A stretch of 64,000 bases of DNA from Actinokineospora diospyrosa (GTDB lineage: Bacteria > Actinomycetota > Actinomycetes > Mycobacteriales > Pseudonocardiaceae), in NCBI RefSeq assembly GCF_024171925.1, contig NZ_JAMTCO010000022.1, positions 1 to 64,000 on the forward strand. Reading direction: 5' to 3'. Under the pieces are notes generated by a model, which was given only the letters and a program-made list of their open reading frames with translations, made no database searches and was not told where the DNA came from. Numbering within the stretch: the first letter of the stretch is position 1; each line of letters starts with the position of its first letter. The position numbers and the translations under genes were made by a program. Below are positions 9,027 through 17,749 of the stretch, one piece after another.

Positions 9027-9616
9027 AGCAGCGACACCCCGAGCGCGGCCATCGTCGCGGCGATCACCGCGTCCAGCACCCGCCACGACGCCGCCCTGGC
9101 GAACACCGGCGTGAGCAGCCGGGCCCCGAACCCCAGGCCCGCGAACCAGCACACGCTCGCCACCGCCGCGCCGACCGCGAACTCCCAGCGGGCCGTGCCG
9201 TGGGCGGCGGCGATGGTGCCGAGCAGCACGACCGTGTCCAGGTAGACGTGCGGGTTGAGCCAGGTCAGGCCGAGGCAGGTCAGCACAGCCGCGCGCGTCG
9301 ACCCGGCACCGTTGCCCACCGCGGATAGACCTGACGGTCGGAACGCGCGCTTGGCGGCTAGAAGGCTGTAGGCGAGGAGGAACAACCCGCCGATCACAGC
9401 GACCACCGTGAGTGTTGTCGGGTACGCGGCCACGAGCGTGCCCATCCCGCCCACGCCCAAGACGATCAGCACCAGGTCGGACACGGCACAGATGGCGACG
9501 ACAGGTAGCACTGACTGCCGCAGGATGCCTTGCCGCAGCACGAAGGCGTTCTGCGCGCCAATAGCGATGATCAGTGACAGCCCGGTGCCGAACCCGGCGA
9601 GAACCGCGATCCCCAT
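9014..9616 (-). CDS. lysE: LysE/ArgO-type basic amino acid exporter
   Basis: A 200-residue, six-helix inner-membrane protein of the LysE family. The family-typical GLSLIIAIGAQNAFVLRQGI is near the N-terminus and LTCLGLTWLNPHVYLDTVVL in the middle (the conserved NPHV/LD stretch). Members export lysine or arginine. The ATG at 9616 gives the correct N-terminus; the longer frame to 9667 would run into the divergent promoter. It is divergently arranged with a LysG/ArgP-type regulator 69 bp away, the classic arrangement for regulated amino acid export. Confidence 0.9.
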   Translation of the reverse strand: MGIAVLAGFGTGLSLIIAIGAQNAFVLRQGILRQSVLPVVAICAVSDLVLIVLGVGGMGTLVAAYPTTLTVVAVIGGLFLLAYSLLAAKRAFRPSGLSAVGNGAGSTRAAVLTCLGLTWLNPHVYLDTVVLLGTIAAAHGTARWEFAVGAAVASVCWFAGLGFGARLLTPVFARAASWRVLDAVIAATMAALGVSLLVGA

Positions 9617-9653
9617 GCCCCGACCGTATGGCGTGCTCCAGCGTTGACACCAG

Positions 9654-9677
9654 CTAAAGATTCTCACGTACCTTTAG
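9654..9677. promoter_or_regulatory. Palindromic operator in the lysE/lysG divergent promoter
   Basis: CTAAAG (9654-9659) and CTTTAG (9672-9677) are perfect inverted arms with a 12-bp spacer, within the 69-bp lysE-lysG gap. A TTGACA hexamer lies at 9644-9649. The position suits LysR-type autoregulation and exporter control. Binding is inferred. Confidence 0.5.
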
Positions 9678-9685
9678 CGATCGTG

Positions 9686-10588
9686 ATGGGTGATCTCCCG
9701 CTCGACCAGGTCCGCACGCTCCTCGCCGTGGTCGAGGAGGGGACCTTCGACGCCGCCGCTGCCGCGCTCAACGTGACACCGTCCGCGGTGAGCCAGCGGG
9801 TGAAGGCGCTGGAGCAGCGCACCGGGCGGGTGCTGCTGCTGCGCACGAAACCGGTCCGCCCCACCGAGTCCGGCACCCAGGTTGTCCGCTTCGCCCGGCA
9901 GCTGGCGCAGCTCGACCGGGACCTGCGGGCCGGGCTTGGCGAGCCGGGGGAGTCGGTCCGGCTGCCGATCGCGGTGAACGCCGACTCGCTGGCCACCTGG
10001 TTCCTGCCCGCGCTGGGCCGGGTGCCCGACGTCTGCTTCGAGCTGCACCGCGAGGACGAGTCGCACACCGCGGCGCTGCTGCGGGAGGGCCTGGTGATGG
10101 CGGCGGTCACCTCCTCGCCCGAACCGGTCCCCGGCTGCTCGGTGCGCCCGCTCGGGCTGATGCGGTACCTGCCGGTCGCCGCGCCCGGGTTCGCCGCGCG
10201 CTGGCTGGACGGGCCGCTGCGGCAGCGGATCGGGGCGGCGCCGGTGGTCGTGTTCGACCGGCGCGACGAGCTGCAGGACCACTTCGCCCGCGGGCTGACC
10301 AAGGCGCCCGCCAGCGCCCAGCGCCACCACGTGCCCTCGTCGGAGGCGTACCTGGAGGCGATCGTGGCCGGGCTGGGCTGGGGGTTGGCGCCGACGAGCC
10401 AGGCGCGGGCCCGGCTGGCCGCCGGTGAGCTGGTGTCGCTGGGTCAGCGGTGGGTGGACGTGCCGCTGTTCTGGCAGCAGTGGGCGCTGGAGTCACCGGC
10501 GCTGTCGGCGACCGCGCGGGCGGTGTTCGACGCGGCTAAGGACGGTCTCGTGCGACCCGGGCGTGCAGCGCGATCAGGCCGTGGATGA
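9686..10588 (+). CDS. lysG: LysR-type regulator of the ArgP/LysG subfamily
   Basis: A 300-residue LysR family activator. The N-terminal winged helix-turn-helix is at residues 3-62 (LDQVRTLLAVVEEGTFDAAA and VTPSAVSQRVKALEQRTG). An effector-binding domain follows, with VNADSLATWFLPALG at about residue 105, typical of ArgP/LysG proteins that sense lysine or arginine. Position beside lysE supports control of that exporter. The ATG at 9686 was chosen because the domain begins right after it; GTG 9683 is equally possible. Its 3' end overlaps the convergent TetR gene by 53 bp, an unusually long coding overlap that may mean its last residues are poorly constrained. Confidence 0.87.
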   Translation: MGDLPLDQVRTLLAVVEEGTFDAAAAALNVTPSAVSQRVKALEQRTGRVLLLRTKPVRPTESGTQVVRFARQLAQLDRDLRAGLGEPGESVRLPIAVNADSLATWFLPALGRVPDVCFELHREDESHTAALLREGLVMAAVTSSPEPVPGCSVRPLGLMRYLPVAAPGFAARWLDGPLRQRIGAAPVVVFDRRDELQDHFARGLTKAPASAQRHHVPSSEAYLEAIVAGLGWGLAPTSQARARLAAGELVSLGQRWVDVPLFWQQWALESPALSATARAVFDAAKDGLVRPGRAARSGRG

Positions 10589-11171
10589 AGGCGTCCAGGG
10601 CGAGTTCGAAGCTGTCGGCGTCGATCTCGTCGGCGTGCTCGCGCAGCCGGTGCGCCTGGTCCAGGTGCGGGTAGCGGTCGACGTAGACCTGCACGTCGTC
10701 CTCGAAGCCGCGGGAGAAGGAACTCATCGCCGCGCCCAGGACCAGGTACTTGGTGGAGGCGCCGATCATGGTGGCGTGCCGGGGCGGCCAACCCGCGCCG
10801 ACCAGGCCGCCGTGCACGGCGTCGGCCAGCAGCAGCGCGGTCGGCCTGCGCGCCGGGCCCGCGGCCAGCACCGGGGCCAGGTTCGGGTGCGCGGCGAGCG
10901 CGGCGCGGTAGGAGCGGGCCCAGCCGCGCAGCCCGGCGACCCAGCCGTCGGCGAACCCCGAGGTGTCCACAGTGGACATGACATCCTCGGCGATGTCCTG
11001 CAGCAGGTCGTCCTTGGTGCGGTAGTGCGAGTACAGCGACGGCGCCTGCACGCCGAGGTCGGTGGCCAACCTGCGCATGGACAGCCCGGCCAGCCCGTCG
11101 CGGTCGACCGCGGCCAGCGCGGCGGCGCGGATGCGCGGGCGGTCCAGCAGGGGGACGCGCGGACGTGGCAT
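10536..11171 (-). CDS. TetR family repressor
   Basis: A 211-residue regulator. The N-terminal helix-turn-helix (about residues 13-60) includes LSMRRLATDLGVQAPSLYSH, followed by a C-terminal ligand-binding domain of the TetR_C type. It is transcribed divergently from an acyl-CoA dehydrogenase gene, with a 19-bp palindrome (11221-11239) in the gap. It probably represses that gene and itself in response to a lipid or CoA-type ligand. The ligand is unknown. The 3' end overlaps the convergent lysG. Confidence 0.85.
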   Translation of the reverse strand: MPRPRVPLLDRPRIRAAALAAVDRDGLAGLSMRRLATDLGVQAPSLYSHYRTKDDLLQDIAEDVMSTVDTSGFADGWVAGLRGWARSYRAALAAHPNLAPVLAAGPARRPTALLLADAVHGGLVGAGWPPRHATMIGASTKYLVLGAAMSSFSRGFEDDVQVYVDRYPHLDQAHRLREHADEIDADSFELALDAFIHGLIALHARVARDRP

Positions 11172-11220
11172 GGGCCCACCCTGGTTGCCTCGGTCGTGGT
11201 GTCGATCCTATCCTGAGCGA

Positions 11221-11239
11221 ACCTAACACCGTTTGGTTT
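11221..11239. promoter_or_regulatory. Putative TetR operator palindrome
   Basis: A 19-bp imperfect palindrome with arms AACC.AAC and GTT.GGTT around a 3-bp centre. It lies in the divergent gap, 18 bp ahead of the dehydrogenase GTG start. Location and symmetry fit a TetR-family operator. Confidence 0.55.
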
Positions 11240-11256
11240 ATGGACGGGAGACCGGC

Positions 11257-12408
11257 GTGGATCTGGCCCTCAGCGGTGAGCAGCAGGCCCTATGGGACCT
11301 GGCCAGGGCGTTCATCGATCGCGAGGTCGTGCCCAACGCCGCCGAGTGGGACCGGCGCGAGCAGGTCGACCGCGCCATCGTCGGCAAGCTCGGCGCCGTG
11401 GGCTTCCTCGGCCTGACCCTGCCCGAGGAGTACGGCGGCTCCGGCGGCGACCACCTGTCGTACTGCCTGATGATGGAGGAGCTCGGCCGGGGCGACTCGG
11501 CCATCCGCGGCATCGTCTCGGTCTCCCTCGGCCTGGTCGGCAAGTCGATCGCGGCCTACGGCACCCACGAGCAGAAGACGCGCTGGCTGCCCCGCATCTC
11601 CTCCGGCGAGTCGCTGGCCTGCTTCGGCCTCACCGAACCCGACACCGGCTCCGACGCGGCCAACCTCGCCACCAGGGCGGTCCGCGACGGCGACGACTAC
11701 GTGATCACCGGCTCGAAGATGTTCATCACCAACGGCACCTGGGCCGACCTCGCCCTGGTCTTCGCCCGCACCGGCGGTCCCGGCCCGAAGGGGATCAGCG
11801 CGTTCCTCGTGCCCACCGCCACGCCCGGGTTCCAGCACCGGGAGATCAAGGGCAAGCTGGGGCTGCGCGGCCAGTCGACCGGCGAGCTGGTGCTCGACGC
11901 GGTCCGCGTGCCGGTCGACGCGCGGTTGGGTGACGAGGGCGCCGGTTTCAAGGTGGCGATGTCCGCTTTGGACAAGGGCCGGATGTCGGTCGCTGCCGGG
12001 TGCGTCGGTCTGGCCAACAGCGCGTTGCAAGCGAGCGTGAAGTACGCCAAGGAGCGGCTGCAGTTCGGCAAGCCCATCGCGAGCTACCAGTTGGTCCAGG
12101 AGATGTTGTCGGACATGGCTGTTAACACTGACGCCGCGAGGTTGTTGGTGTGGCGGGTGGCCGACCTGGTTGACCGGGGCCAGCCCTTCGGTACGGCCGC
12201 CTCTATGGCGAAGCTGTTCGCGAGCGAGAACGCCGTTAGTGCTGCCAACCTCGCTATCCAGGTCTTCGGCGGGTACGGCTACCTGGACGAATATCCGGTG
12301 GCGAAGATCCTGCGTGACTCCCGTGTCATGACCCTCTATGAGGGCACCAGCCAGGTCCAGAAGCTCCTCATCGGCCGGGCTCTTACGGGCATCAACGCCT
12401 TCGTCTAA
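11257..12408 (+). CDS. Acyl-CoA dehydrogenase
   Basis: A 383-residue flavoprotein of the acyl-CoA dehydrogenase family, which oxidises acyl-CoA to enoyl-CoA and passes electrons to ETF. Visible signatures are ACFGLTEPDTGSDAANL (FAD/substrate loop) at about residue 125, QVFGGYGYLDEYPVAKILRD near the end and the catalytic-Glu region LYEGTSQVQKLLIGR. The GTG at 11257 was chosen because a GGGAG site precedes it and the family N-terminus (LALSGEQQALWDLARAF) begins there; the longer frame would start inside the operator. Substrate chain type (short, branched or glutaryl) cannot be told from sequence alone. Its last 17 bp overlap the convergent propeller gene. Confidence 0.9.
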   Translation: MDLALSGEQQALWDLARAFIDREVVPNAAEWDRREQVDRAIVGKLGAVGFLGLTLPEEYGGSGGDHLSYCLMMEELGRGDSAIRGIVSVSLGLVGKSIAAYGTHEQKTRWLPRISSGESLACFGLTEPDTGSDAANLATRAVRDGDDYVITGSKMFITNGTWADLALVFARTGGPGPKGISAFLVPTATPGFQHREIKGKLGLRGQSTGELVLDAVRVPVDARLGDEGAGFKVAMSALDKGRMSVAAGCVGLANSALQASVKYAKERLQFGKPIASYQLVQEMLSDMAVNTDAARLLVWRVADLVDRGQPFGTAASMAKLFASENAVSAANLAIQVFGGYGYLDEYPVAKILRDSRVMTLYEGTSQVQKLLIGRALTGINAFV

Positions 12409-13417
12409 CCCACGGCAGTGTCGAGAGCGTTATAGCGCGCAGCGAGCCCTTCGTCACCACGACCACCCGGTCCGCATCGAGCCACCGCACCCCACCGATT
12501 CGCTGCGCCACAACAACCCGCCCAACCCACCGACCATCCGCGTCGAGCCGGATAAACGAGCCATGCCTACCCGCGACAACGAACCCGTCGTCGACGGGGA
12601 TGACCTCATTGACAACGTCCTGACGGATTCCCGTCCCACGCGTGCAGCCGTCGGGTCCCCGGACGAGGAGGCCACCCGATACCTCGCGCAGCCACAGCCG
12701 TCCGCCGACGTACACCGGCGGCGTGTCCGCGAGATCCCGCTCCGCGTGCACGATCACCCGCGCGGTTCCGGTCGATGGCACGACCTCCGCCACGGACCGC
12801 GGCCCGCACCGGATGGCGAACCGATCGGCGTCGAGGGCGGTGATCCCGGCGAAGTACCCGTCCTGGGGGATCGGGCACGGCAGCGGCACGTCGCCCAGGT
12901 CGCGGCCGTCACCGAGGTCGATCAACTGCACGGACGGGCAGTTGGGCTTGCCGATCAGGAGACCGCTCGCACCCGCCGCGGGCCGCACGATCTTGGTGAG
13001 GTCGTCCCGGGCCCACCGGATGTCGCCGGTCGCGATGTCGACCGCGCGCAACGGGGTGTACTGACCGCCGACCAGCACCGTGGTCCCCACGACCACGAGG
13101 TGCCCGGTGCTCGAGTGGGTGTTCGCGCTCCACAGGTGCTCACCGGTGCGCACGTCCAGGCACCGCAGTTCGTCGTGGTTCTGCGGCTGGACCAGGCAGC
13201 GCCCGTCGCTCACCGTGACGTTCCTGGGGTACAGCACGTCGGGGATGTCCCAGCGCGTGGACCCGTCGTCAGATGAGACGCTGACCAGCCTCGTTCGCCG
13301 TTCGTGCACCACCAAGCCGTCAGGTCCGGCAGCGGCCCACGCGGTGTAGGTCCTCTGGTGCAGCGGTCGTTCCCAGTCCACCCGGTCACGGTATGTCGTC
13401 GGGTATGGGGGCTCCAC
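12392..13417 (-). CDS. PQQ-like beta-propeller repeat protein
   Basis: A 341-residue protein built of beta-propeller blades. It has repeated patterns such as LRCLDVRTGEHLWSANTH and LRAVDIATGDIRWARDDL at about 40-residue spacing, as in PQQ-binding-like and WD40-like propellers. There is no signal peptide, so it is probably cytoplasmic. The GTG start at 13417 sits in a segment (GTGGAGCCCCC) that is also present, with the start mutated to CTG, in the degenerate copy just upstream. Function is unknown; such propellers usually mediate protein binding. Confidence 0.7.
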   Translation of the reverse strand: MEPPYPTTYRDRVDWERPLHQRTYTAWAAAGPDGLVVHERRTRLVSVSSDDGSTRWDIPDVLYPRNVTVSDGRCLVQPQNHDELRCLDVRTGEHLWSANTHSSTGHLVVVGTTVLVGGQYTPLRAVDIATGDIRWARDDLTKIVRPAAGASGLLIGKPNCPSVQLIDLGDGRDLGDVPLPCPIPQDGYFAGITALDADRFAIRCGPRSVAEVVPSTGTARVIVHAERDLADTPPVYVGGRLWLREVSGGLLVRGPDGCTRGTGIRQDVVNEVIPVDDGFVVAGRHGSFIRLDADGRWVGRVVVAQRIGGVRWLDADRVVVVTKGSLRAITLSTLPWVRRRR

Positions 13418-13436
13418 CCGAATTAGGCGTCTCCGT

Positions 13437-13884
13437 CTAGCGCCTCGGGGGGTGCCACGGCAATGTGGCGAGGGTGATCGCGCGCAGCATCCCCTTGGCG
13501 GTGACCAGTACCCGGTTCGAGTCGAGGTGTCGGAGGGCGCCGAGACGTTGCGCTACAAAGGCGCGTTCGACTTCGTGGCCGTTGGGGTCCAAGCGGATCA
13601 GGGAGCCGTTCACTCCGGCGACGATGAAGCCGTTGTTTGTGGCGACGACGTTGTTGACGAGGTCTTGTCGCAGGCCGGTTCGGTGCGAAGCCCCGTCAGT
13701 GTCCAGGATCGTGAGGCCACCGGGGTGCTCGCGGAGCCAAAGTCGACGCTGACCAGCCGCGTTGTGCGTTCGTGGACCACCAGGACACCGTCGCCGTTGG
13801 CGATCCACTCGTCGTAGGGCCGCTCGTGCAGCGGTCTTGCCCAGTCCACCCGGTCACGGTATGTCGTCGGACGTGGGGGCTCCA
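13437..13884 (-). pseudogene. Internally deleted, frameshifted copy of the adjacent propeller gene
   Basis: This stretch matches both ends of the neighbouring 341-residue propeller gene but lacks its middle. From about 13884 to 13743 it encodes the N-terminal part (DWARPLHERPYDEWIA, then RTTRLVSV). From about 13750 to 13437 in another frame it encodes the C-terminal part (RLWLREHPGG, LRQDLVNN, FIVAGVNGSLIRLD, LRAITLATLPW). About 180 residues of the parent are missing and the join is out of frame. The parental GTG start is CTG here. It is a clear decayed tandem duplicate. Confidence 0.85.
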
Positions 13885-13938
13885 GCCGAATTGCGCCGCC
13901 CGTAGCCTGCTCGTGTCGGGATGGTCGGAGGGAGACAC

Positions 13939-15018
13939 ATGGTCAGGGCTGCGGTGCTGCGCGCGCAGGGTGAGCCGTTGGTGGTCGCTGACATCGAGCT
14001 GCCCGAGCCTGGTCCTGGGCAGGTTCGCGTGCGCGTGGTGGCCGCGGGTGTGTGCCACTCGGACCTGTCGCTGGCCAACGGGACGCTTCGCCAGCCGGTG
14101 CCTGCCGTGCTTGGTCATGAAGGGGCCGGGGTTGTCGTCTCGGTCGGGCCGGGCGTGACCAGGGTGGTGCCGGGTGACCATGTGGTGCTCAACTGGGCAC
14201 CGCCGTGTCGGGAGTGTTGGTTCTGCCTTGAGGGGGAGCCGTATCTGTGTGAGCGGGCCGCTGATGCTGCCGGGGTTCCGCACGCGCAGTTGCCCGATGG
14301 CACGCCGCTCTACCCGGGGCTCGGCACGGGGGCATTCGCCGAGGAGACCATCGTGGCCGAGCGCGCTGCGGTGAAGATCCCGGCAGACGTGCCGTTGGAG
14401 CAGGCGGCGGTATTGGGTTGCGCTGTTCTTACCGGCGCGGGAGCCGTCTTCAACACCGCACAGGTGAAGGCCGGGCAGTCCGTTGTCGTGGTGGGCCTTG
14501 GTGGCGTTGGGTTGTCGGTGCTGCAGGCGGCGCGAATCGCGGGTGCTGGTCCTATCGTCGCTGTGGACGTGCACCCCGAGAAGGAGGCTCTAGCGCGCGC
14601 ACATGGGGCTACCGACTTCGTCTTGTCCGACGATGCCACCGCTAAGACGGTCCGGAAGCTGACCGGGGGGCGTGGTGCGGACGTCGCCTTCGAGTGTGCA
14701 GGCGTCCCAGCTTCCATCCGCACGGCGTGGGCATCCTCCCGGCGCGGCGGGCACGTCGTAGTGGTTGGAGTTGGCTCTGCCAAAGCGATCGTCGAGTTCA
14801 GCGCGCTAGAGCTCTACTTCTTCGGCCGCACGCTCACCGGCTGCCTCTTCGGTTCAACTGACCCGGATGTCGACATTCCCCGCTTGTTGGACTTGGTCGC
14901 CAGCGGTCAACTCGACGTGGCCGGGTTGGTGACGGCTGAGGTGGGCCTGGACGGCATCGAGACCGCCTTCGACGACATGCGCGCGGGCCGGGGCGGGCGC
15001 ACCCTCGTCCGCCTCTGA
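13939..15018 (+). CDS. Zinc-dependent alcohol dehydrogenase (MDR family)
   Basis: A 359-residue medium-chain dehydrogenase. It has the catalytic zinc ligands in GVCHSDL and GHEGAG, the structural zinc cysteines in PCRECWFCLEGEPYLC and the Rossmann motif GLGGVGLSVLQAA with an acidic residue (VDVHPEK), indicating NAD rather than NADP. The C-terminus (YFFGRTLTGCLFGSTDPDVD) resembles class III-like and mycothiol-dependent formaldehyde dehydrogenase relatives. The substrate cannot be fixed; formaldehyde or a primary alcohol is possible. ATG 13939 is preceded by GGAGGGAG. It is transcribed away from the propeller pseudogene. Confidence 0.88.
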   Translation: MVRAAVLRAQGEPLVVADIELPEPGPGQVRVRVVAAGVCHSDLSLANGTLRQPVPAVLGHEGAGVVVSVGPGVTRVVPGDHVVLNWAPPCRECWFCLEGEPYLCERAADAAGVPHAQLPDGTPLYPGLGTGAFAEETIVAERAAVKIPADVPLEQAAVLGCAVLTGAGAVFNTAQVKAGQSVVVVGLGGVGLSVLQAARIAGAGPIVAVDVHPEKEALARAHGATDFVLSDDATAKTVRKLTGGRGADVAFECAGVPASIRTAWASSRRGGHVVVVGVGSAKAIVEFSALELYFFGRTLTGCLFGSTDPDVDIPRLLDLVASGQLDVAGLVTAEVGLDGIETAFDDMRAGRGGRTLVRL

Positions 15019-15195
15019 CCCGGTGATGGCGGGATCCGCGTGGGAGGAACTCGTCGAGGTCGCGGCCGGGGTAGTCGAGGTCACAACCGCCTGACCCGGG
15101 TTGTTGCCAGGGTCTGGCGGTAGCCTCCAGCCCGCAACTAGGCTCGACCCGTTCCGCCCAGTCCCCGCTGGCCCGATCGTCCCGGAGGTGCGCCG

Positions 15196-15894
15196 ATGAC
15201 CGGCTCGGTCGCCATGCACATGAGTGACGGGTTGCTCAACACGACGACATCGCTGCTGTTCGTCGGGGTCGCGGTGGTCGGGCTCGCGATCGCGGCGGCC
15301 CGCGCGCGCAACGACCTCGACGACCGGACCGCGCCGCTGGCGGGCCTCGTCGCCGCGTTCGTCTTCGCCACCCAGATGCTGAACTTCCCGGTGCTGCCCG
15401 GGGTCAGCGGCCACCTGCTCGGTGGCGCGTTGGCGGCGATCCTGGTCGGACCGTGGGTCGGGGCGCTGTGCGTGTCGATCGTGCTGGTCGTGCAGGCGCT
15501 GGTGTTCGCCGACGGCGGCGTCACCGCGCTGGGCGCCAACATCACCAACATGGCCCTGATCGGCACCGCCGCCGGGTTCGCGGTCGCGACCCTGCTCAAG
15601 CGGTTCGCCACCAGCAAGGTGGGGCTGGTTGTAGTCGCCTTCGTCGCCGCGCTGCTGAACACCGTGATCGCGTCGCTCGGGTTCGTCCTCGAGTTCGCCA
15701 TCGGCGGGGACCCGGCGTTCAACCTCGGCGGGGTCACCGCGACGGTGGTGGGCGTGCACTGCCTCATCGGCATCGGCGAGGGCATCATCACCGCGCTCAC
15801 CGTTGGCGCTGTCGCCGCTGTCCGGCCTGACTTGGTCTACCTGCTGCGCGGCACCAGCCGCCCCCTGGAAGTGCGTGAAGGGACCACGGCATGA
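15196..15894 (+). CDS. cbiM: ECF transporter substrate-capture protein CbiM (cobalt/nickel)
   Basis: A membrane protein of 232 residues with about seven helices. The MHMSDGLL motif corresponds to the conserved Met-His N-terminus of CbiM/NikM, which binds the metal ion through the terminal amine and His2. Here six residues (MTGSVA) precede it if the ATG at 15196, which has a GGAGG site 8 bp upstream, is used; starting at 15214 would restore the free Met-His but lacks a good site. GHLLGGALAAILVGPW and ANITNMALIG are typical of the family. It is the first gene of the four-gene cbiM-N-Q-O operon. No cobalamin riboswitch was found ahead. Confidence 0.9.
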   Translation: MTGSVAMHMSDGLLNTTTSLLFVGVAVVGLAIAAARARNDLDDRTAPLAGLVAAFVFATQMLNFPVLPGVSGHLLGGALAAILVGPWVGALCVSIVLVVQALVFADGGVTALGANITNMALIGTAAGFAVATLLKRFATSKVGLVVVAFVAALLNTVIASLGFVLEFAIGGDPAFNLGGVTATVVGVHCLIGIGEGIITALTVGAVAAVRPDLVYLLRGTSRPLEVREGTTA

Positions 15895-16238
15895 CAAGCA
15901 CGAAGACCCGCAACCTGTCCTTCCTGCTTGGGTTCCTCCTCGCGGCGCTCGTCCTGGCGGGCGCTGTGTCCTACTTGGCCGATTCGAACCCGGACGGACT
16001 CGACCACGCCACCCTCAAGGGCTGCGAGGTAGTGGAGACCGCGGACGGCGAGCAGTTGCAGGGCAGCTGCATCGCGCAGAACGCCAAAGACCACCAGCTC
16101 GCGGGGAGCCCATTGGCGGACTACGCCGTCGGCGGCGGAGAGGGCACCACCGGGCTGGCGGGTGTCATCGGTGTCGTGCTGACCGTTGTCGTCGCCGGTG
16201 GGCTGTTCTGGGTACTGCGCAGGCGCCCGACCAAGTGA
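15891..16238 (+). CDS. cbiN: PDGLE-domain protein (CbiN-type subunit)
   Basis: A 115-residue protein with two membrane helices (about residues 9-29 and 87-108) and an extracytoplasmic loop containing the diagnostic NPDGLDHA motif. PDGLE/CbiN proteins assist metal loading of CbiM. It overlaps cbiM by ATGA and cbiQ by GTGA. Confidence 0.85.
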   Translation: MTSTKTRNLSFLLGFLLAALVLAGAVSYLADSNPDGLDHATLKGCEVVETADGEQLQGSCIAQNAKDHQLAGSPLADYAVGGGEGTTGLAGVIGVVLTVVVAGGLFWVLRRRPTK

Positions 16239-16987
16239 GCGCGGGGCACTCCCACCCGCTGTACCGGCCCGGTGACTCGTCGGTCCACCGCCTTCCGCCG
16301 CAGGTGAAGATGGTCGCGGCCGTCGCGGGGGCGTTGTGCGTGGTCGCGACACCCCGGGAGCGGTTCTGGGCCTTCGGGCTGTACCTGGTCCTTTTGGCCT
16401 GCGTGTGGGTCCTCGCCCGCATCCCGCCCGGATGGCTCGCTAAGCGCGCGCTGATCGAGCTGCCGTTCGTCGTGCTGGCGCTCGTGTTCCCGTTCGTCGC
16501 AGGTGGCCCTACCGTCGATGTCTTAGGCCTACAGCTTTCCGAGCACGGCCTACTGTCCGGCTGGAACATCCTGGTCAAAGGCACCCTGGGTGTTCTGATC
16601 TCACTCACCCTGGCCGCTACGACTATGCCGGGGGAGCTGATCATCGGTCTGCAGCGCCTAAAGGTGCCGACGATGGTCGTCACCATCGCCACCCTCATGC
16701 TGCGCTACCTGGACGTTATCGCCGCTGAGGCCCGCCGCATGCGGATCGCGCGTATCTGCCGCGGTCACGATCCCCGGTTCCTGTGGCAGGTAGGGGCAAC
16801 AGCGCGCGGGATCGGCACCTTGTTCATCCGCAGCTACGAGCGCGGAGAGCGTGTCCACCTCGCCATGGTCTCGCGTGGGTGGAACGGCGCGATGCCCGAC
16901 CAAGGACGAGCTGCCGGGAGCGCGACCTGGCTCGTAGGGCTCATCCCGACCGCCCTAGCCGCCGTCGTGCTAGGCATAGCCCTGTGA
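16235..16987 (+). CDS. cbiQ: ECF transporter transmembrane protein CbiQ
   Basis: A 250-residue EcfT-type membrane protein with a cluster of helices and the cytoplasmic coupling motifs containing ARR-like triplets (AAEARRMRIARICRG and IRSYERGERVHLAMVSRGW) that contact the ATPase. The GTG start at 16235 overlaps the preceding stop (GTGA), and the gene overlaps cbiO in the same way. It transmits ATP hydrolysis to CbiM movement. The longer open frame upstream in this phase is not coding. Confidence 0.9.
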   Translation: MSAGHSHPLYRPGDSSVHRLPPQVKMVAAVAGALCVVATPRERFWAFGLYLVLLACVWVLARIPPGWLAKRALIELPFVVLALVFPFVAGGPTVDVLGLQLSEHGLLSGWNILVKGTLGVLISLTLAATTMPGELIIGLQRLKVPTMVVTIATLMLRYLDVIAAEARRMRIARICRGHDPRFLWQVGATARGIGTLFIRSYERGERVHLAMVSRGWNGAMPDQGRAAGSATWLVGLIPTALAAVVLGIAL

Positions 16988-17715
16988 CACCGCCCGCCCT
17001 CTTGGTCGAACGCCTCGCCTACGCCTACCCGGACGGCCACCAAGCCCTCTTCGGCGTGAACCTACGAGTCGAGCCAGGGGAGCGGGTCGCGGTCCTTGGC
17101 CCCAACGGCGCCGGTAAGACCACCTTGGTACTGCACCTCAATGGCGTGCTATCCGGGCAAGGCACAGTCGAGGTGGCGGGGCTGCCGGTCAATAAACAGA
17201 ATGCGAAAGAAGTCCGCCGCCGGGTCGGCATCGTCTTTCAGGATCCAGACGACCAACTGTTCATGCCCACGGTTCGCGAAGACGTCGCCTTCGGTCCCGC
17301 GAATTTCGGGTTGCGCGGACCTGAACTCGAGGCCCGCGTCACCCGCGCGCTCGACGACGTGGGCATGGCCGAACACGCCGACCGCTCACCCATGCACCTG
17401 TCCGGCGGGCAGCGCCGCCGGGTCGCGCTGGCCACCGTGCTCGCCTGTGACCCGGACATCCTCGTGCTCGACGAACCCTCCGCCAACCTGGAGCCCAGGG
17501 CTCGTCGCGAACTCGCCGAGGTCCTGCTCGGTCTGGGCCGCACCACGCTGATGGTCACCCACGACCTGCCTTACGCGGCGCAGTTGTGCCCTAGAGCGGT
17601 CCTCATCGACGAGGGTGTGATCGTCGCCGACGGCCCCACCCGCGAACTGCTCGCCGACGACGCCCTGCTCGCCCGCCACCGGCTCGAACTTCCTTTCGGG
17701 TTCCGCCTCGACTAG
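16984..17715 (+). CDS. cbiO: ECF transporter ATPase CbiO
   Basis: A 243-residue ABC ATPase. Walker A is GPNGAGKTT (about residue 38), Q-loop FQDPDDQLF, signature LSGGQRRRVALA, Walker B ILVLDEPSANL and switch His in VTHDL. A single ATPase gene implies a homodimer powering cobalt/nickel import with CbiMNQ. GTG 16984 overlaps the cbiQ stop. The gene ends 34 bp before the glycine riboswitch. Confidence 0.93.
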   Translation: MTPPALLVERLAYAYPDGHQALFGVNLRVEPGERVAVLGPNGAGKTTLVLHLNGVLSGQGTVEVAGLPVNKQNAKEVRRRVGIVFQDPDDQLFMPTVREDVAFGPANFGLRGPELEARVTRALDDVGMAEHADRSPMHLSGGQRRRVALATVLACDPDILVLDEPSANLEPRARRELAEVLLGLGRTTLMVTHDLPYAAQLCPRAVLIDEGVIVADGPTRELLADDALLARHRLELPFGFRLD

Positions 17716-17749
17716 TCTCGCGAACACAACCGCATATCGGGCCGCACGA

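Noticed and set aside
15019-15195. Cobalamin or nickel/cobalt riboswitch upstream of cbiM
   Set aside because: No B12-box or other conserved aptamer core was seen in this 177-bp gap.
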